A stretch of DNA of 64,000 nt from Immersiella caudata (Eukaryota > Ascomycota > Sordariomycetes > Sordariales > Lasiosphaeriaceae), in the NCBI GenBank assembly GCA_030512335.1, contig JAULSU010000002.1:4216001-4280000 (forward strand), read 5' to 3'. Both the position numbers and the translations under genes were made by a program. The notes beneath the pieces were generated by a model. It saw nothing but the letters and a program-made list of their open reading frames with translations, ran no database searches and had not been told where the DNA came from. The stretch's first letter is position 1. The number at the start of each line of letters is the position of its first letter. Shown in pieces: positions 34,538 through 46,002 of the stretch.

Positions 34538-36436
34538 ATGGATCGACCGGAAATGACGGCAGCGCTGCGGAGCAGTTCCGGCGTGGACGCCGGCGGCATT
34601 CTGCTGGTCGTCGCGACAATTCTCGTTTTCATTTTGCCCGCCCTAATCTACTTCCCTCCAATGCTGCCCTCCAAAACTGAGGCGCTTCTCCAAACTCACA
34701 CCCCAATCGGCCTCCATCCGTCGCGATCCGGCCTCCGAAGCGGCCGGGCCAAGCGGACCTCTGCCGGAAAGGACTCCGCCGGCCCGGCAAAGCTCCGCAG
34801 CCTTTGGGTGTACCCGATCAAGTCGTGCAAGGGCATTGAGGTCAGCCGAAGCAAGGTGCTGTCCACAGGTCTGGAGTTTGACCGCCTTTATACCTTTTGC
34901 CAGCTCAAGAGTCCGTTCCCCGTCGGCGTCAACACCTCGGATGCGGAGAAAAGCCAACATAAGTGGGAATTCATCACTCAGCGTCAGTTCCCGCTCCTAG
35001 CCACCATCGAGGTCGACCTGTTTGTGCCAGATGTTGCCAAGACCCGTGGCCTGGAAGATGCGACGGGCGAAAGCTTCATCGTCTTCCGCTTCCCTTGGGT
35101 GGAAAAGGGCCTTTTCGGCACCTTTCAATGGCTCGTCGCCAAACTCGGTCGCGGCTGGCACGCGCTGCCCGAAAAGGAAGTGCTGCTGCCGGTTTCTTTC
35201 CCTGCGCAGGAAGAGATTGATGCCCGCGGTTATACCTTCGAGGACATGTCTATCTGGCGGGACCCCGTCACGGCCCTGAACATGGAGGCGGAGCTACCTC
35301 GGGAGCTGCGCCTGTATTTGGGGGTGAGCAACAGGCTCGGCATTTTTCGCATCGACCCGGCCCGATTCCGGCCTGTCTATCGGTGTGCACCGAAAGAGTA
35401 CGATGCAGGATACCAACCATGCATCGGCTTCCAGGACGCTGTGAGTGCCCCTCTTCCTTTCATGTGCTTTCACGAGCGCATTCCCTCCTTTTCTCGTTCC
35501 CCCGACTCAATGCCATTTCCATTGTTCGACGCTGACCAGTGAACGACTCACGATCATCATGCCAGTATCCCCTGCATCTCCTCAACCTAGCCAGCGTCCG
35601 AGACCTCGAGACTATTGTCGCCAAGGACGAACAATTGCAGCATCTTGACCCCCGCCGCTTCCGCGCAAACATCATTAGTGCGTCCCAATCTGTGTCCACC
35701 CTTCCAACCCCCCTCCCCAAGGTTATCATCGATCTCCCCGAGTAACGGCCAACGGCCAAGATGCATGCTTCTTCCAAACCTTCTCTCGTTCCTTCCTCTG
35801 TCTCCGCTTCGCCCCTAGCCCCCCGTCCCCAGAAATGTCCTTCGGCTTCTCTACTCACCCCTGTCTGGCCCACGTGCTAGCTAACAACGCCGTTTCAACT
35901 CTACCAGTCGACGACGCGCCCGCGTACAACGAGGAAACATGGAAAGCGATCCGCTTCCATCCCGTTGACCCATCCACAACCACGGGCAACGGCGACAGCC
36001 CGCGGTTCCACGTCTCGTGCCGGACCGTGCGGTATGTACTCCCCTGACCTGCCTCCTTGCGTGTCCCTCTCCTCCGGTACCTCCTCTTCCCATCCAAGTG
36101 GGTCGTGGTGACACTTCCATGATACACTCGGCGATATAGTTGCCAGAAAGAAACAAAAGAAATCAAGATGAAACAGACTAACTTCTCCGCCGGCGCAGAT
36201 GCAAACTCCCGAATGTTGACCAGGATACGGGCCTTCGGCATCCCGTTGAGCCCGACCGCTCCCTTCGCAAGTTTCGAAATGTTGACCCGGGCGCTAAGCA
36301 CAACGGATGCCTCGGCATGCAGCTGACGCCGTTGTTTGACGAGACGAGCGAGTCTGGGGGGATGGAGACGTGGCTGGAGGTGGGAATGGGCGTTGATGTG
36401 TTGAGCACAGGGGAGCATGTTTACATTGCGTATTAG
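34538..36436 (+). CDS. Membrane-anchored MOSC-domain protein (mARC-like molybdenum enzyme)
   Basis: Predicted molybdenum-cofactor protein related to the mitochondrial amidoxime-reducing component. Exons are 34538-35440, 35566-35677, 35908-36031 and 36199-36436, 458 aa. Residues about 16-38 form one membrane span (GGILLVVATILVFILPALIY). A MOSC_N beta-barrel follows (LRSLWVYPIKSCKGIEVS, FDRLYTF, FITQRQFPLLATIEV). The C-terminal MOSC domain includes YPLHLLNLASVRDL, FRANII, AYNEETWKAIRF, then VRCKLPNVDQDTG, whose Cys381 aligns by motif with the Mo-binding Cys of mARC (RC-x-LxxVDxxTG). This Cys codon lies immediately after intron 3. The 230-nt intron 2 is long and its boundaries are less certain. 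The natural substrate is unknown. Confidence 0.82.
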
Positions 36437-36889
36437 GTAATGCTTTAGTAGGCTCAGCTCTAGAAGAAGGGCGGAAGGGCAGCTCCATGGTAGGTACTCT
36501 CGCTGCTCTAGTTTTACAGTAGACTCTCAACTGCTCTAGAGGACAATAGACAGTGGTGGGGTGGGTATGGAAGCAGTAGGTTGGGAGAAACAAAACAGAA
36601 GTCATGTAGAATAATAGTTGAGATACCATATACAAAGCCCACGCGTTCACGCCTTGCTATCCGGATATACCATACCGCACCCTACTTCATCCAACCCAAA
36701 CAAACTTACAAACCTCACTCCGGCCATCCAGTGTGATACCCATGACATGTCATACCTCCAACCCAACAAGCAAACCAAATAAAGGAGAAGAAATCTCATC
36801 AAACCTCTAGCCAGTCGTGAATGTCCATGCACCACCCATCCATCACCCAAACTCCAACGTCCAAACACGACATTAACCAACCGCCACCC
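36437..36889. other. Convergent 3' region of the MOSC gene and SMC2
   Basis: This 453-bp spacer lies between two stop codons facing each other. It is AT-richer than the genes and contains no supported gene. Confidence 0.45.
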
Positions 36890-39800
36890 TTATCTCAGGT
36901 CCGCTGGGGTCAGCGCTTGTACCATACTCGTACCCTCGCTGAAGCGCGTCCTAAAGATACGATTCGCGTTCTGGAACATGCCATCCTTCAAACTGACCAC
37001 GATAAACTGTGACCCCTTGAAGCGCGTCTTGATCAAGCGACCAATGTTTTGTGTATGCGACAAGTCCAGCGCGGCATCAACCTCATCGAGGATATACATC
37101 GGCGCGGGCTTGAACTGCAGCAGAGCCATGATCAATGATAATGCAATCAGAGACCTATCGTCTTGTTAGCACCTCGTCCTGGCACGCCAAAAGGGGGAAG
37201 AGAAAGCGTACCGTTGTCCACCACTCAACTCCGTCAAACTCTGCTTCCACACCTTACCAAGGCAAACCTTGACCTCCAAACCATCACTGATGGTTTTTCC
37301 CTCGGGGGGATCCAGCTTCGCAAAGCTGCCTCCAGGTAGTAGTTCTGAGAAGATCTGTCCGAAATCCCCATTGACCTTCTGCCACGTCTCCTGCAGCGCC
37401 TTCTTCTTGTAGTCATCAAGACTGACAATCGTTTCCTCGATCTTGCGCTTGTCGCGCATGACCGTCTTCATCATCTGCTTCAGAGATGCCTCCTTCTTCT
37501 CGACATTGTCGATGTTGTTCATCACCTTGGGGTTGATTTTCTTCCGGAGACCTTGACTGCGCTCGGTGAGGTTGCGGAGGGTAGCTTTGCACTCGGCGAT
37601 GTTGCGGCCCTTGAAGTCGTAGGGCGTGCCGGGACGGCCGAATTGGTCTTTGGAGTCGGCGATCCACTCGTGCTGTTCTTCCATGTGGGCGACGGCCTGG
37701 ACGGCGGCTTGTTGCTCTTTGTGGAAGCGCTCAATTTGGTGGCCGAGGCGTTGCATCTCGAGGGCTTCTTCGGCGATGCGGGCGTTCTTGGAACGGGTTG
37801 CTTCCTCGACGGCGCGGAGTTCGTCGTCGAAGACGTGAAGCTTAGCGCGTTCGTCTTCGAGTTGGGCCTGCGCAGCGTCGTGGGTTTCCTTGACCTTCTT
37901 TTGCTGCGCGGCGAGCTCTTCGAGCTCCTCTTGTTGAGCCTTGAGAGCGAGGTCCATTTCTTGGAGTTGCTCTCGGGCTGAAGCAAGATCACCGCCTACC
38001 TGCTCCGAGTCTAGCTGAGCGCTCTGGAGCTCCTTTTGCAGCGCCTTGTTGGATGTGATCATCTTTTCAAGCGAGGCTCGGAGCTTGTCCACCGAGGCCT
38101 GGAGCTCGACAAGCTTGCCATCCTTGTTGTTGTCGAAGTCCTTCATGTCCTTCTCAATCCGCTTAATGTCAGCATTAGCCTCAGCCTGTCGTTTCTTGGC
38201 CTCGGCGGACGACTCCTTCAGTTGGGCGATGGTTTCCTTCATATTCTCAACCTCCTGGATTATGGATGACGACGAGTTGCCGCTGATCTGCTCCTCGGCC
38301 AGCTTGATCTCGTGTGCCTTCAGGTCGAGCTCCTGCTTAACCTTCTTGGCCTGGTCGAGCTTGGACTTCTCCTTGGTGATGCGGGCCCGCAGCGTGTCGA
38401 GAGACAACTCGGCCTCCTTGAGCTGCTTGCTGATCTCGTTTAGCTTCTGCAGGGTGACGAGCACACCACTCGAGTTAGGGGAACTGCCGCCGGAAAGAGT
38501 GCCAGACGGGTCATAGGCATCACCCTCAAGAGTGATGCTTCGCATTCTGACATTGGGATCAAAGGTCACCCTCTTCGCAGTCTCTGCATCGGCGCAAACC
38601 AGCGTATTGCCGAACACATACTCCATAGCGGCCGAGACTTCGTCATCATAGCCAACCAGGGACAAAGCCAGGTCAACCTTGCTGGGGGCAATCTTTTGTG
38701 CCGTGGCGATAGTCTGTGCGGACGCCTTAAACGCAGCAATCTTGTTGAGCGGAATGATGGTAACACGCTTTCGCAGTTTTCCGTCCTTGAGAAGGTGGGT
38801 ACCAGTCACCTCAGTGTCCACAACCACATTGTAGAGCCTGCCACCGGCGCAGATCTCCAACGCTGTACCGGCGCTAGTGTGCTCCTTGTCGAGGGTGAAC
38901 AGCTGGGCCACCAGACCCTTGACCTTTGATCGATCAAAGTTTGGCACCGGGTCGCTGTAGTTGAAGTCGATATTCGCCACCTTCCGTTTCAGAGTATCGG
39001 CCTCCTGTCGAAGGCTGCGGATGGTCTGCTGCAGGGTGCTCTCTTGCTTGTACATCTCTTCCTCCGCCCCAGGCTGAAAGCCTAGTTTCTGAAGCTCCTT
39101 CTCCAGCTTCTGCGCCTGCGATTTGAGACCGTCGATATCCTTGAGTAGACCAGCGTTTTGCTCCTTGGCTTTCTTTGCGCGTGGCTCCTCCTCCTTGATT
39201 CGCTTCTCCAGATGGGCAATCTTAATCTTAGCCTGCTCCTGCTCCGTGACAGCTGCCGTCGCGCGGTTTCTTGCGTCTTGCAGTTGACCCTGGTAGCCGT
39301 TCTCTTGGCCCTCCTTGGAAGCAACACCGGTCTGCAGAGTCTGTAGCAATTCTTCCTTCGACTCTGCTTCCTGGCTCTGCTTCTCCGTTGCCTCTTTTGC
39401 GGCGTCATACTTGGCCTTGATCTTCTCGTAAGTCTTGGTTTTCTCCTTCAACAGCATCTCCAGCTCAGCCACAGTATTGTCGCCAGCCTTCCTCCGTTCC
39501 CGCTCCTCAGCCATGCTGTTTTTCTTGAGATCCACGACAGTCGCAAGGCGCACAAGCTCGTTGGAGTGCTTCTTCACCGCCTCCTCAAGGGCCTGCGCCT
39601 TCCCCCCCTTCCGAAGTTCCTTGTCGCGTTGGGCTTTTACTCGCTGAACATCCTCTTCCAGATGTGATATCTCGCTCTTTAGACGTACAGCCGACTCTTC
39701 TAGATCCCTTTGGCGTTGCTTCTTCGCCTCGAGGTCGGACGCTGACTGCTGCAGTTTCTCCTGGTTCCTGACATAGTCATGCGCGACCACAACGCGCGTC

Positions 39801-40553
39801 AAGCGCTCAAGGTCGTTCTGTGTTTGCTGGAAGTCGAGAAACGCACGCTTCTCGGTGCGGAGCTTCTCGAGTTTCGGTTCGATTTCCTCCCGCAGCAGGG
39901 CGCTAATCTCCTGCAGTTTCAGATCTTTCTTCGCCATGGTCTTGAGAGCCTTGTCTCTCCTGTCCTCGAACATCCTTGTGCCGGCTGCTTCCTCGATCAT
40001 GGCGAGGATCTCGACCGCCTTCATGTTTAGGACCTTGGTGATGCGACCCTGCATGATGAGGAAGTTGGGATTGTTGATGTTGAGTTGAACAGACTGAAAC
40101 AGGTTTTGTACCGTCTGCTGCTGGGCGCGGTGGCCGTTGATGAGGTACTTGGAGGTGCCGCCGAGGACTATTTGGCGCGTCACACTGATGGTCGAATACT
40201 CCTCAAATCCGATGGGTGATCGCTTCTTGTCTCTATTGTCAAACACAATGGTGACGCTAGCCTTGGTGACGCCAGCCTGGCCACGCTTGTAGATCAGATC
40301 CTGTAGGTTCTGCGCGCGAACTGTGGACATATTCGTGATGCCCAATACGAAGCAGATGGCATCGAGAATGTTAGATTTGCCCGAGCCGTTAAGGCCGGTG
40401 ATCGAGTTGAAGCTCTCGTCCCTATTCCCAGTTCAACTTGTTAGCGTTGCGTCCGGTCGCATCGCAAGTTGGGCAGATAACCTACCATCCCGAAATCACC
40501 GTCCGCACGGCGTACGACTTGAAGCCGTCGATGATAACCTCAATAACCCTCAT
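36890..40553 (-). CDS. SMC2: Condensin subunit SMC2
   Basis: ATPase core subunit of condensin that, with SMC4, compacts mitotic chromosomes. Exons are 40553-40486, 40421-37212 and 37154-36890, 1180 aa, a normal SMC2 length. The N-terminal head starts MRVIEVIIDGFKSYAVRT, with the Walker A loop GLNGSGKS at 32-39 followed by NILDAICFVLGI and the SMC2-like RAQNLQDLIYKRGQAGV. Two very long charged coiled coils flank a hinge at about 510-680. The signature LSGGQR (1088-1093) spans intron 2, and Walker B with DEVDAALD starts near 1112. The C-terminus has FIVVSLKDGMFQNANRIFRT. Both introns interrupt codons after the second base. The large antisense frames inside are shadows. Confidence is high. Confidence 0.97.
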
Positions 40554-41276
40554 GTCGGCGGCGCTGTTGTCAAAGGACCTGCCGCTGCTAGTTGTCGAGT
40601 TGTCGGCTTAGCGCGTAAAGAATGCAAAACCGCTTCCCGACACGCCCGCGCTTTGCCATTTCCCCAAATTTGTTTTTGTTTACTTTCCCACCTTGTGGCA
40701 CCAGGGAATCCCCGCACCCCACTCCACGTCAGCATGGCTTGCATGGGTCCCACCTGGCCCGTGCATGCTGAGCCACCTTACCCCTGTCGCTAAGGTGTTG
40801 CAAGGAACACCAAAATCACCGTTATTGGCAGTGGCGGGGGAACATGTCATGCGATTTTCAAAGGGCAGGACGCTGAGTTCTATGACATATTCCCGTGTGC
40901 TGATTTCCCCGGCTCCCCTAGCTCGAGAGTACCGATTTGCAGCGCCGTGTCAGGATACAGCTCTGATGACATGCCCCGTGGCTTGACAGGTCACGCCACC
41001 CCCTGAAAGACAACCTCTCAGCGCCTTGCATCCATCCCAAAACGTCTCTCGATGTCCAACTACCTCCTTTCATGAATGCTAACTCGCCTATAGGATGAGA
41101 GCTTTCGGATTACTTCCACTGCAGGACTTTGCACCCGGACAGTGATCACATCATGGTCGAATTGCCGTTGGAGTGTGTGCAAGTTATAGACACACAGAGG
41201 TGGCAATCTCAGAACGGGACAGTGGAATGCCACCATCACCCACCTAAAAAATAGGATTTGATCAAACCCTCCAAAA
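40554..41276. other. SMC2 upstream region
   Basis: This 723-bp spacer contains the SMC2 promoter on one side and the former promoter of the broken MBOAT gene on the other. No gene is supported. Confidence 0.4.
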
Positions 41277-42552
41277 ATGTCTGAATATACTCCAATCCCC
41301 TCCGGAATATGGCCTCATGCTCTCGCCCTGGCCATATTTCTCCTCTTCTTCACCCTCCCTCCTTTCCCCGCTCGCCGACTCGCCTACCTTGCGGTCTTCC
41401 CATGCCTTTTCTACATTTCTTTCTTCATGTGTACCACCCCATACAGCTGGCTCATCATCCGCACCGGGTTTGCGTTTGCATGGATGCTCTACCTGGGTTG
41501 GCTGGCCAAGATAGTGCTTCACAACCCGGAGCATGACTTTGTAGCGAACCGGGGCTGTCCATGGGTCGGAGGGGATGAGGTGTGGCAAGGATAAACTTCA
41601 ATGGGCCCTCGCCCTCCTCACCTCACCGAGGGGTGTGGGCTGGAACTTTTAGCTCAAAACACTTCCGCCGCGCCAGAGGCTTGTCGACAGACGGTGGTTT
41701 GCTCTGCAACAGCTTCTCCGCGCCGTGATATTCGCGGGCGTTTCCATGTTCGTTGAAGGTTCGCTGCAAAGCAACGCGCCCCTTCAGCGAGACTGTGGAA
41801 TGCGGTGATCATCCCCGGGATCGCTGTCAAGTTATGGACGGATGCCGAAGTCATGTATGCCCTCTGTGACTCGGTATTTCTCGCACTCGGATCTGCCACA
41901 GAGCAGGTGCGTTCTTCCATTTTCCAATCAACAGTATGCTCTGTGCGGAAATTGTTGACTGACACTCATCAGGACTGCCTCCCACCATTTGGGAATAACA
42001 CCACCAGTCTAGACAGCCTCCAGGAGTTTTGGGGCCAGTTCCGGCATCAAACGTTTCGAAGGGTGCGTCGATTTCTTCCTTAGTGCCCTGAGCTCTTACT
42101 AGACCGCTGGCACCACTAGATGTTCCAAGGCTTTGGCCGCGCCGTAGTTTGGGCCCTTCGGTGTACGACCGTATAGTTTGCTCTCTGGAATGGTCCAAAC
42201 ATGGACGGCTTCCGCCATCACAGGTGTGATACACGGGTTCGCCATGTCGTCGCCGCTGCGGGATGGGGCCACATGCGCTCATTCCTGGGCAGTATTTGGG
42301 TTCTTTATCCTCTAGGTCGTCGGACTCACAATCGAGAGCCTGCTTCTCGTAACCCTAGGGGGAGAGCTCACACTCTATGAGGTCGGACTTGAAGACAAGA
42401 TGATAATTGGCAGGCTTTGGACCTTTGGGTGGCTGTTGTCTTCCGGGTACTGGGCGTTAAACAGTTGTTCCGAAACGAGCTGGACGTCACTCTCGATGTT
42501 CGCTGCTCTGGCGCCGTGGTTGAGAAGATCCTGGTGTCCAACACGGACGTAG
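41277..42552 (+). pseudogene. Broken wax-synthase-like MBOAT acyltransferase gene
   Basis: Remnant of a fungal membrane-bound O-acyltransferase (wax-synthase domain; relatives acylate terpenoids or alcohols). The first 105 codons are open with several hydrophobic spans (WPHALALAIFLLFFTLPPFP, FYISFFMCTTPYSWLIIRTG). Similarity then continues in other frames: KLQWALALLTSPRGVGWNF, LWNAVIIPGIAVKLW, SLQEFWGQFRHQTFRRMF, ITGVIHGFAM, IGRLWTFGWLLSSGYWALN. At least three frame changes (near 41592, 41796 and 42140-42170) and two in-frame TAG codons (41650 and 42313) interrupt it. Two plausible introns (GTGCGT to CAG near 41908; GTGCGT to TAG near 42063) remain recognisable, so decay seems recent. Unrecognised introns could explain one frame change but not all the lesions. 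Confidence 0.72.
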
Positions 42553-43609
42553 ATGGAGGAAACGCGATTTCGGACTTGCCGGTCTGCCTTTATCGATGAT
42601 ACCATCTGGCATGCTGTTCTTCTATATAGGATCGCAAAACAGCCTAAAGAATCAGGAGTGACCTATTCATTACCTAATACCATCCTCTCCTCTCAGCGGT
42701 CCATGCGAGAAAAGCTTACAATCCAACACTGGTTTTATTGTCGGCTCGATACTCCTACCGTCGCATTCCCCTCCAACACGCCTTGGGAGATCTTCCTGTG
42801 GAGGTATAGCGGGGAATTTGACGCCGTGGCTGTTGGGAAACAGAGCCCTGATGGATGCTTTATATGGCCAATTTGATATGCGAAAAGGCCCTGCCTGATC
42901 TCCGTCTGGGTATTGAGCTAACAAAAAAACCAGTATTGGAGTGCAGGTGAGGGGCAGAGTGAGATTCGGGTTTCGTAAGTTTTTCGACTTACGGCAAGCT
43001 GGAAGTCTCACGCGCGGCGAAAGAAGACCAAAATGCACCGAGAAGAATTTGTGTGAAGCTTGTTTGGTGGTGTTGGAAAGGCGTGATAGAAAACGCAGGT
43101 CGAACGAGGTGAGGACCTTGCTCACCCGCAGGCTTGGCGTTCATTGGCCAGGTGGCTCGAACGCCCCTGGCGGACAGGCCAGGGGCTTCCAACCGCCAAA
43201 AGCAAGACCCAGCAGCTGGAAACACAAGCGGCTGCCCACTGCCTTGTCTGAGAGGGACTGGAAACGTCGTCTCTTGCATTCCGTCCCTCACTCATCCACG
43301 ACTGTAAATCAACGGCCAATTAAACAACCAGCCAAACTCTATCCGGGTCTACCCTTTTATTCATGTCCTGTGCGCCCGTCGCTCCAATTCCATGACACGC
43401 CAGCCAAATCTCCCCGCTGGGAACACTGCGTCGCACATGCTCGGCGGATTCGCATCCATCGCGCTGATCTAGATCTCCCAGCGCCGCGCAACCATTGCAT
43501 CACTCGCACCACCTCCCAAATACCTGCGAATGCGGATGCACACCTCCTCCACCCGCCGGCATCCCACCAGCGCCCCGAGGCAGGCAGCCTCATCCCCACC
43601 ACCAACACA
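42553..43609. promoter_or_regulatory. Leader and promoter region of the LysM gene
   Basis: From about 42941 the frame of the LysM protein is open upstream of its start but contains no ATG for over 220 codons, so this is best read as 5' UTR. The composition (basic, Pro/His-rich) does not look like a domain. The promoter presumably lies before it. Confidence 0.45.
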
Positions 43610-45520
43610 ATGATACACCCGATTGCCGCATCATCGTCGTCATCCTCCAGCACCCTTGCGCCTGCCGCGCGGGATCCGGACGCCCGGCCCCGCAACCGCC
43701 GGCTTGTCGCCAGAGCCACCGACGCGAGCTCCTCCCTCTCCACCCCGGGGCATTCCCCAACCCGCGACGCCTCACCCATTCCAGCCGCGCGTATCGGCTC
43801 CGTCACTGGCCGTAACGATGCCACGGTGGACGTCGCCCAGACCCGCGGGAAAAGCCCTGCGGTGGCACGTGGGCTCTTCGACAGCTCCTGGGCTCCGAGC
43901 TGGGCCTCGGTACAAGGTTTTGCGAACTCCCTGCTCGGCGGCAGCGATACCGACAGCAGGGAGTCCAGCCAAGCAGGCCGACCCCGAAGACAGGCGAGCT
44001 ATGGCGACGTGTCCAAGAAGACGAGCAGTTGGGGACCGGAACCACCTAGCTCCAGGAGACCACGGCTACAGGATGTCGGGGCGGGATCTATGGCGGAAAG
44101 GGAGGCTGCGCTTCGGGCGATGAGGACCGCAAGCGTTTTGGAGAGTCATGAGGGTGTCAATGGAGGACTTGATGTCACAGGGAACTTCAAGAGAAGGAAT
44201 TCGGACGAGGTCGCGCGGGACGGAGGTGCCCAACAGCAAGAGGGGGGCGAACACCTTGTTTACATTCACCATGTTCAGCCAAGCGATACGTACGCGGGTA
44301 TTGTGCTGAAGTACAAATGTCGTGAGGACGCGTTTAGGAAAGCCAACGGTTTGTGGTCGCGGGACGGGATTCAAGTGCGAAAATGGTTGGCGTTACCCGT
44401 TGACGCCTGCGAGGTGAGGGGACGCCCCTGCCAGGGGCCTACTGAATCTGGAAGGGTGGATTTGCTGGCTAGGACGCCGGAAGAGACGGATCCTTTCGGC
44501 AACCGACAATCACCCCAGCATGATGATTTCTTCAGCAGCGCTACGAATGGCCAGTCAAATCAACGCTACGACGAGGACCGGCCTTGGACACATGTGAGAT
44601 GGGTCTCGATAGACTCATGTCCTCACCCTGTCGAGATTGCACGAGTCCCACGGAAAGCACTCGGTTACTTTCCTCCACGCAGGAAGAAGAGCGTGCACAC
44701 GACGTCGACATTAACGACACCACGCGGGTCTCTTGATGTACCGAATATCACGCTTGGCTCCGACCCTGGCGTCGGCGGCATGGGCAGCCCTGGGAGCGTC
44801 TCATCACGAAGACCCAGCCTCCTGTCCAACCGACCGCAACTGGGGCCTACATCTTCAAGCGCCAGCACATCACGGACCCGGGGTGGAAGCGTTGGTGCAG
44901 GAAGTACTGTGAGTGGTGAGGACCTTCTCAAACCAGCTTGGATGCGTAGACCCGGTGGCGTCGGATCCCTCGGGAGGCACGTGCGTGCTCCTGGGCCAGA
45001 GAGGGATTACTTCAACTCTTGGACAAAGAAGCATCTGCCTTCCCTGACGATGGAGTCGCTGCCGTCCATGTCAGTGATGGGCACAGAGGTGGCCCGGATC
45101 GGGTTTGGCAAAGTGGCTGATAACACCAGCGTGACTATCGCCGAGAGTCCCTTTGAAGATGGCCAGACTGCGGGGTCAGCTGCCGCTGGAGGTGTACAGG
45201 GAACCGGGCTTGATAAAGCCGCGGCGGCCGTCGAGTCGTGGCTGCGTGGGGCGTTCGCCAAGCGAAATGGCCCAGGAACACCGGTGCTAGGTCCACGTAG
45301 CCGCGGGACCTCGGACGGTGTGGCGGATGGGGATCTGATTGAGCTGGAAAATACGAATAGCGACGACGGTCGAGATGGGGATGGGAGTAACCTAGGCGAC
45401 CTGCTTGGGCAGGAAGTGTTTGGCCCAACCGGATGGAGCGCTGCTGACAGTGCTGGAACGGTGAGGGGACGGACAAGCGCGAGAGTTTCTGGAGCCAGGA
45501 AGAGTAGCAAAGGCGATTGA
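43610..45520 (+). CDS. Intracellular LysM-domain protein, 636 aa
   Basis: Single-exon gene. ATG 43610 (MIHPIAASSSSSS) is the first ATG of the frame. There is no signal peptide or membrane span, so unlike secreted chitin-binding LysM effectors this is probably cytosolic or nuclear. The LysM domain lies at about 214-270: LVYIHHVQPSDTYAGIVLKY, then CREDAFRKANGLW and IQVRKWLALPV, ending before the Cys-containing VDACEVRGRPC. The flanks are long Ser/Pro/Gly-rich disordered segments. Near the middle is a short ordered block (RPWTHVRWVSIDSCPHPVEI, then RKALGYFPPRRKK) that may be a second conserved element. Further on is YFNSWTKKHLPSL. Ligand and role are unknown; intracellular LysM proteins of this type are widespread in fungi. 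Confidence 0.8.
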   Translation: MIHPIAASSSSSSSTLAPAARDPDARPRNRRLVARATDASSSLSTPGHSPTRDASPIPAARIGSVTGRNDATVDVAQTRGKSPAVARGLFDSSWAPSWASVQGFANSLLGGSDTDSRESSQAGRPRRQASYGDVSKKTSSWGPEPPSSRRPRLQDVGAGSMAEREAALRAMRTASVLESHEGVNGGLDVTGNFKRRNSDEVARDGGAQQQEGGEHLVYIHHVQPSDTYAGIVLKYKCREDAFRKANGLWSRDGIQVRKWLALPVDACEVRGRPCQGPTESGRVDLLARTPEETDPFGNRQSPQHDDFFSSATNGQSNQRYDEDRPWTHVRWVSIDSCPHPVEIARVPRKALGYFPPRRKKSVHTTSTLTTPRGSLDVPNITLGSDPGVGGMGSPGSVSSRRPSLLSNRPQLGPTSSSASTSRTRGGSVGAGSTVSGEDLLKPAWMRRPGGVGSLGRHVRAPGPERDYFNSWTKKHLPSLTMESLPSMSVMGTEVARIGFGKVADNTSVTIAESPFEDGQTAGSAAAGGVQGTGLDKAAAAVESWLRGAFAKRNGPGTPVLGPRSRGTSDGVADGDLIELENTNSDDGRDGDGSNLGDLLGQEVFGPTGWSAADSAGTVRGRTSARVSGARKSSKGD

Positions 45521-46002
45521 ATACCCTTCTTTGAAGGAAACCCGTTGAATCAGTCGCCCTGGAAGGTAGGTGGAAGAGAGGCGCCCAAGACGGTTCGACA
45601 ACGGGACGCATTGCTAGCTTTCATGCTTGTGGCGTTTGGAGCAGTGGAAAGCTTGATATTCTGGTTATCAGCACCAGCACGTAGGGTCTACGGCCCGCCT
45701 TTTCTTTTTGTATATACTATCGGATGAGCCAATGACATATAACACGGCAGCAAAGCATGCACTGCCATTGCCATAGACCTTGTTGGAATTGAGCAAACGC
45801 GTTGACATTTCATCTGCAGAGCCGCGCTTGCTGCTGAACGATTGGCTGGAAACCCATGACAATGATAACACCCTTATCGCAATACCCCCCTGGCGCGCAT
45901 CGACACGAATCGCAACGGCGTACCTCGGTCCCGCCATCCGACAAAGCGCCAAGTCCCGTTTTGCGACACCATCAACGCCCAAAAACTTGCTTGTCGCGCT
46001 CG
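45521..46002. promoter_or_regulatory. ARV1 upstream region
   Basis: This 482-bp spacer between two forward genes holds the LysM 3' UTR and ARV1 promoter. The ARV1 frame is open for about 49 codons before its likely ATG, but the sequence is not conserved-looking. Confidence 0.4.

Noticed and set aside
37553..38516. Long forward-strand frames opposite SMC2 (about 140-156 codons)
   Set aside because: Antisense to the coiled-coil coding region. Leu/Ser/Phe-rich translation is the expected complement of Lys/Glu-rich codons.
41277..41594. Intact 105-aa small membrane protein
   Set aside because: It looks like a complete small protein, but family-like MBOAT sequence continues directly downstream in another frame, so it is better read as the N-terminal piece of a broken gene.
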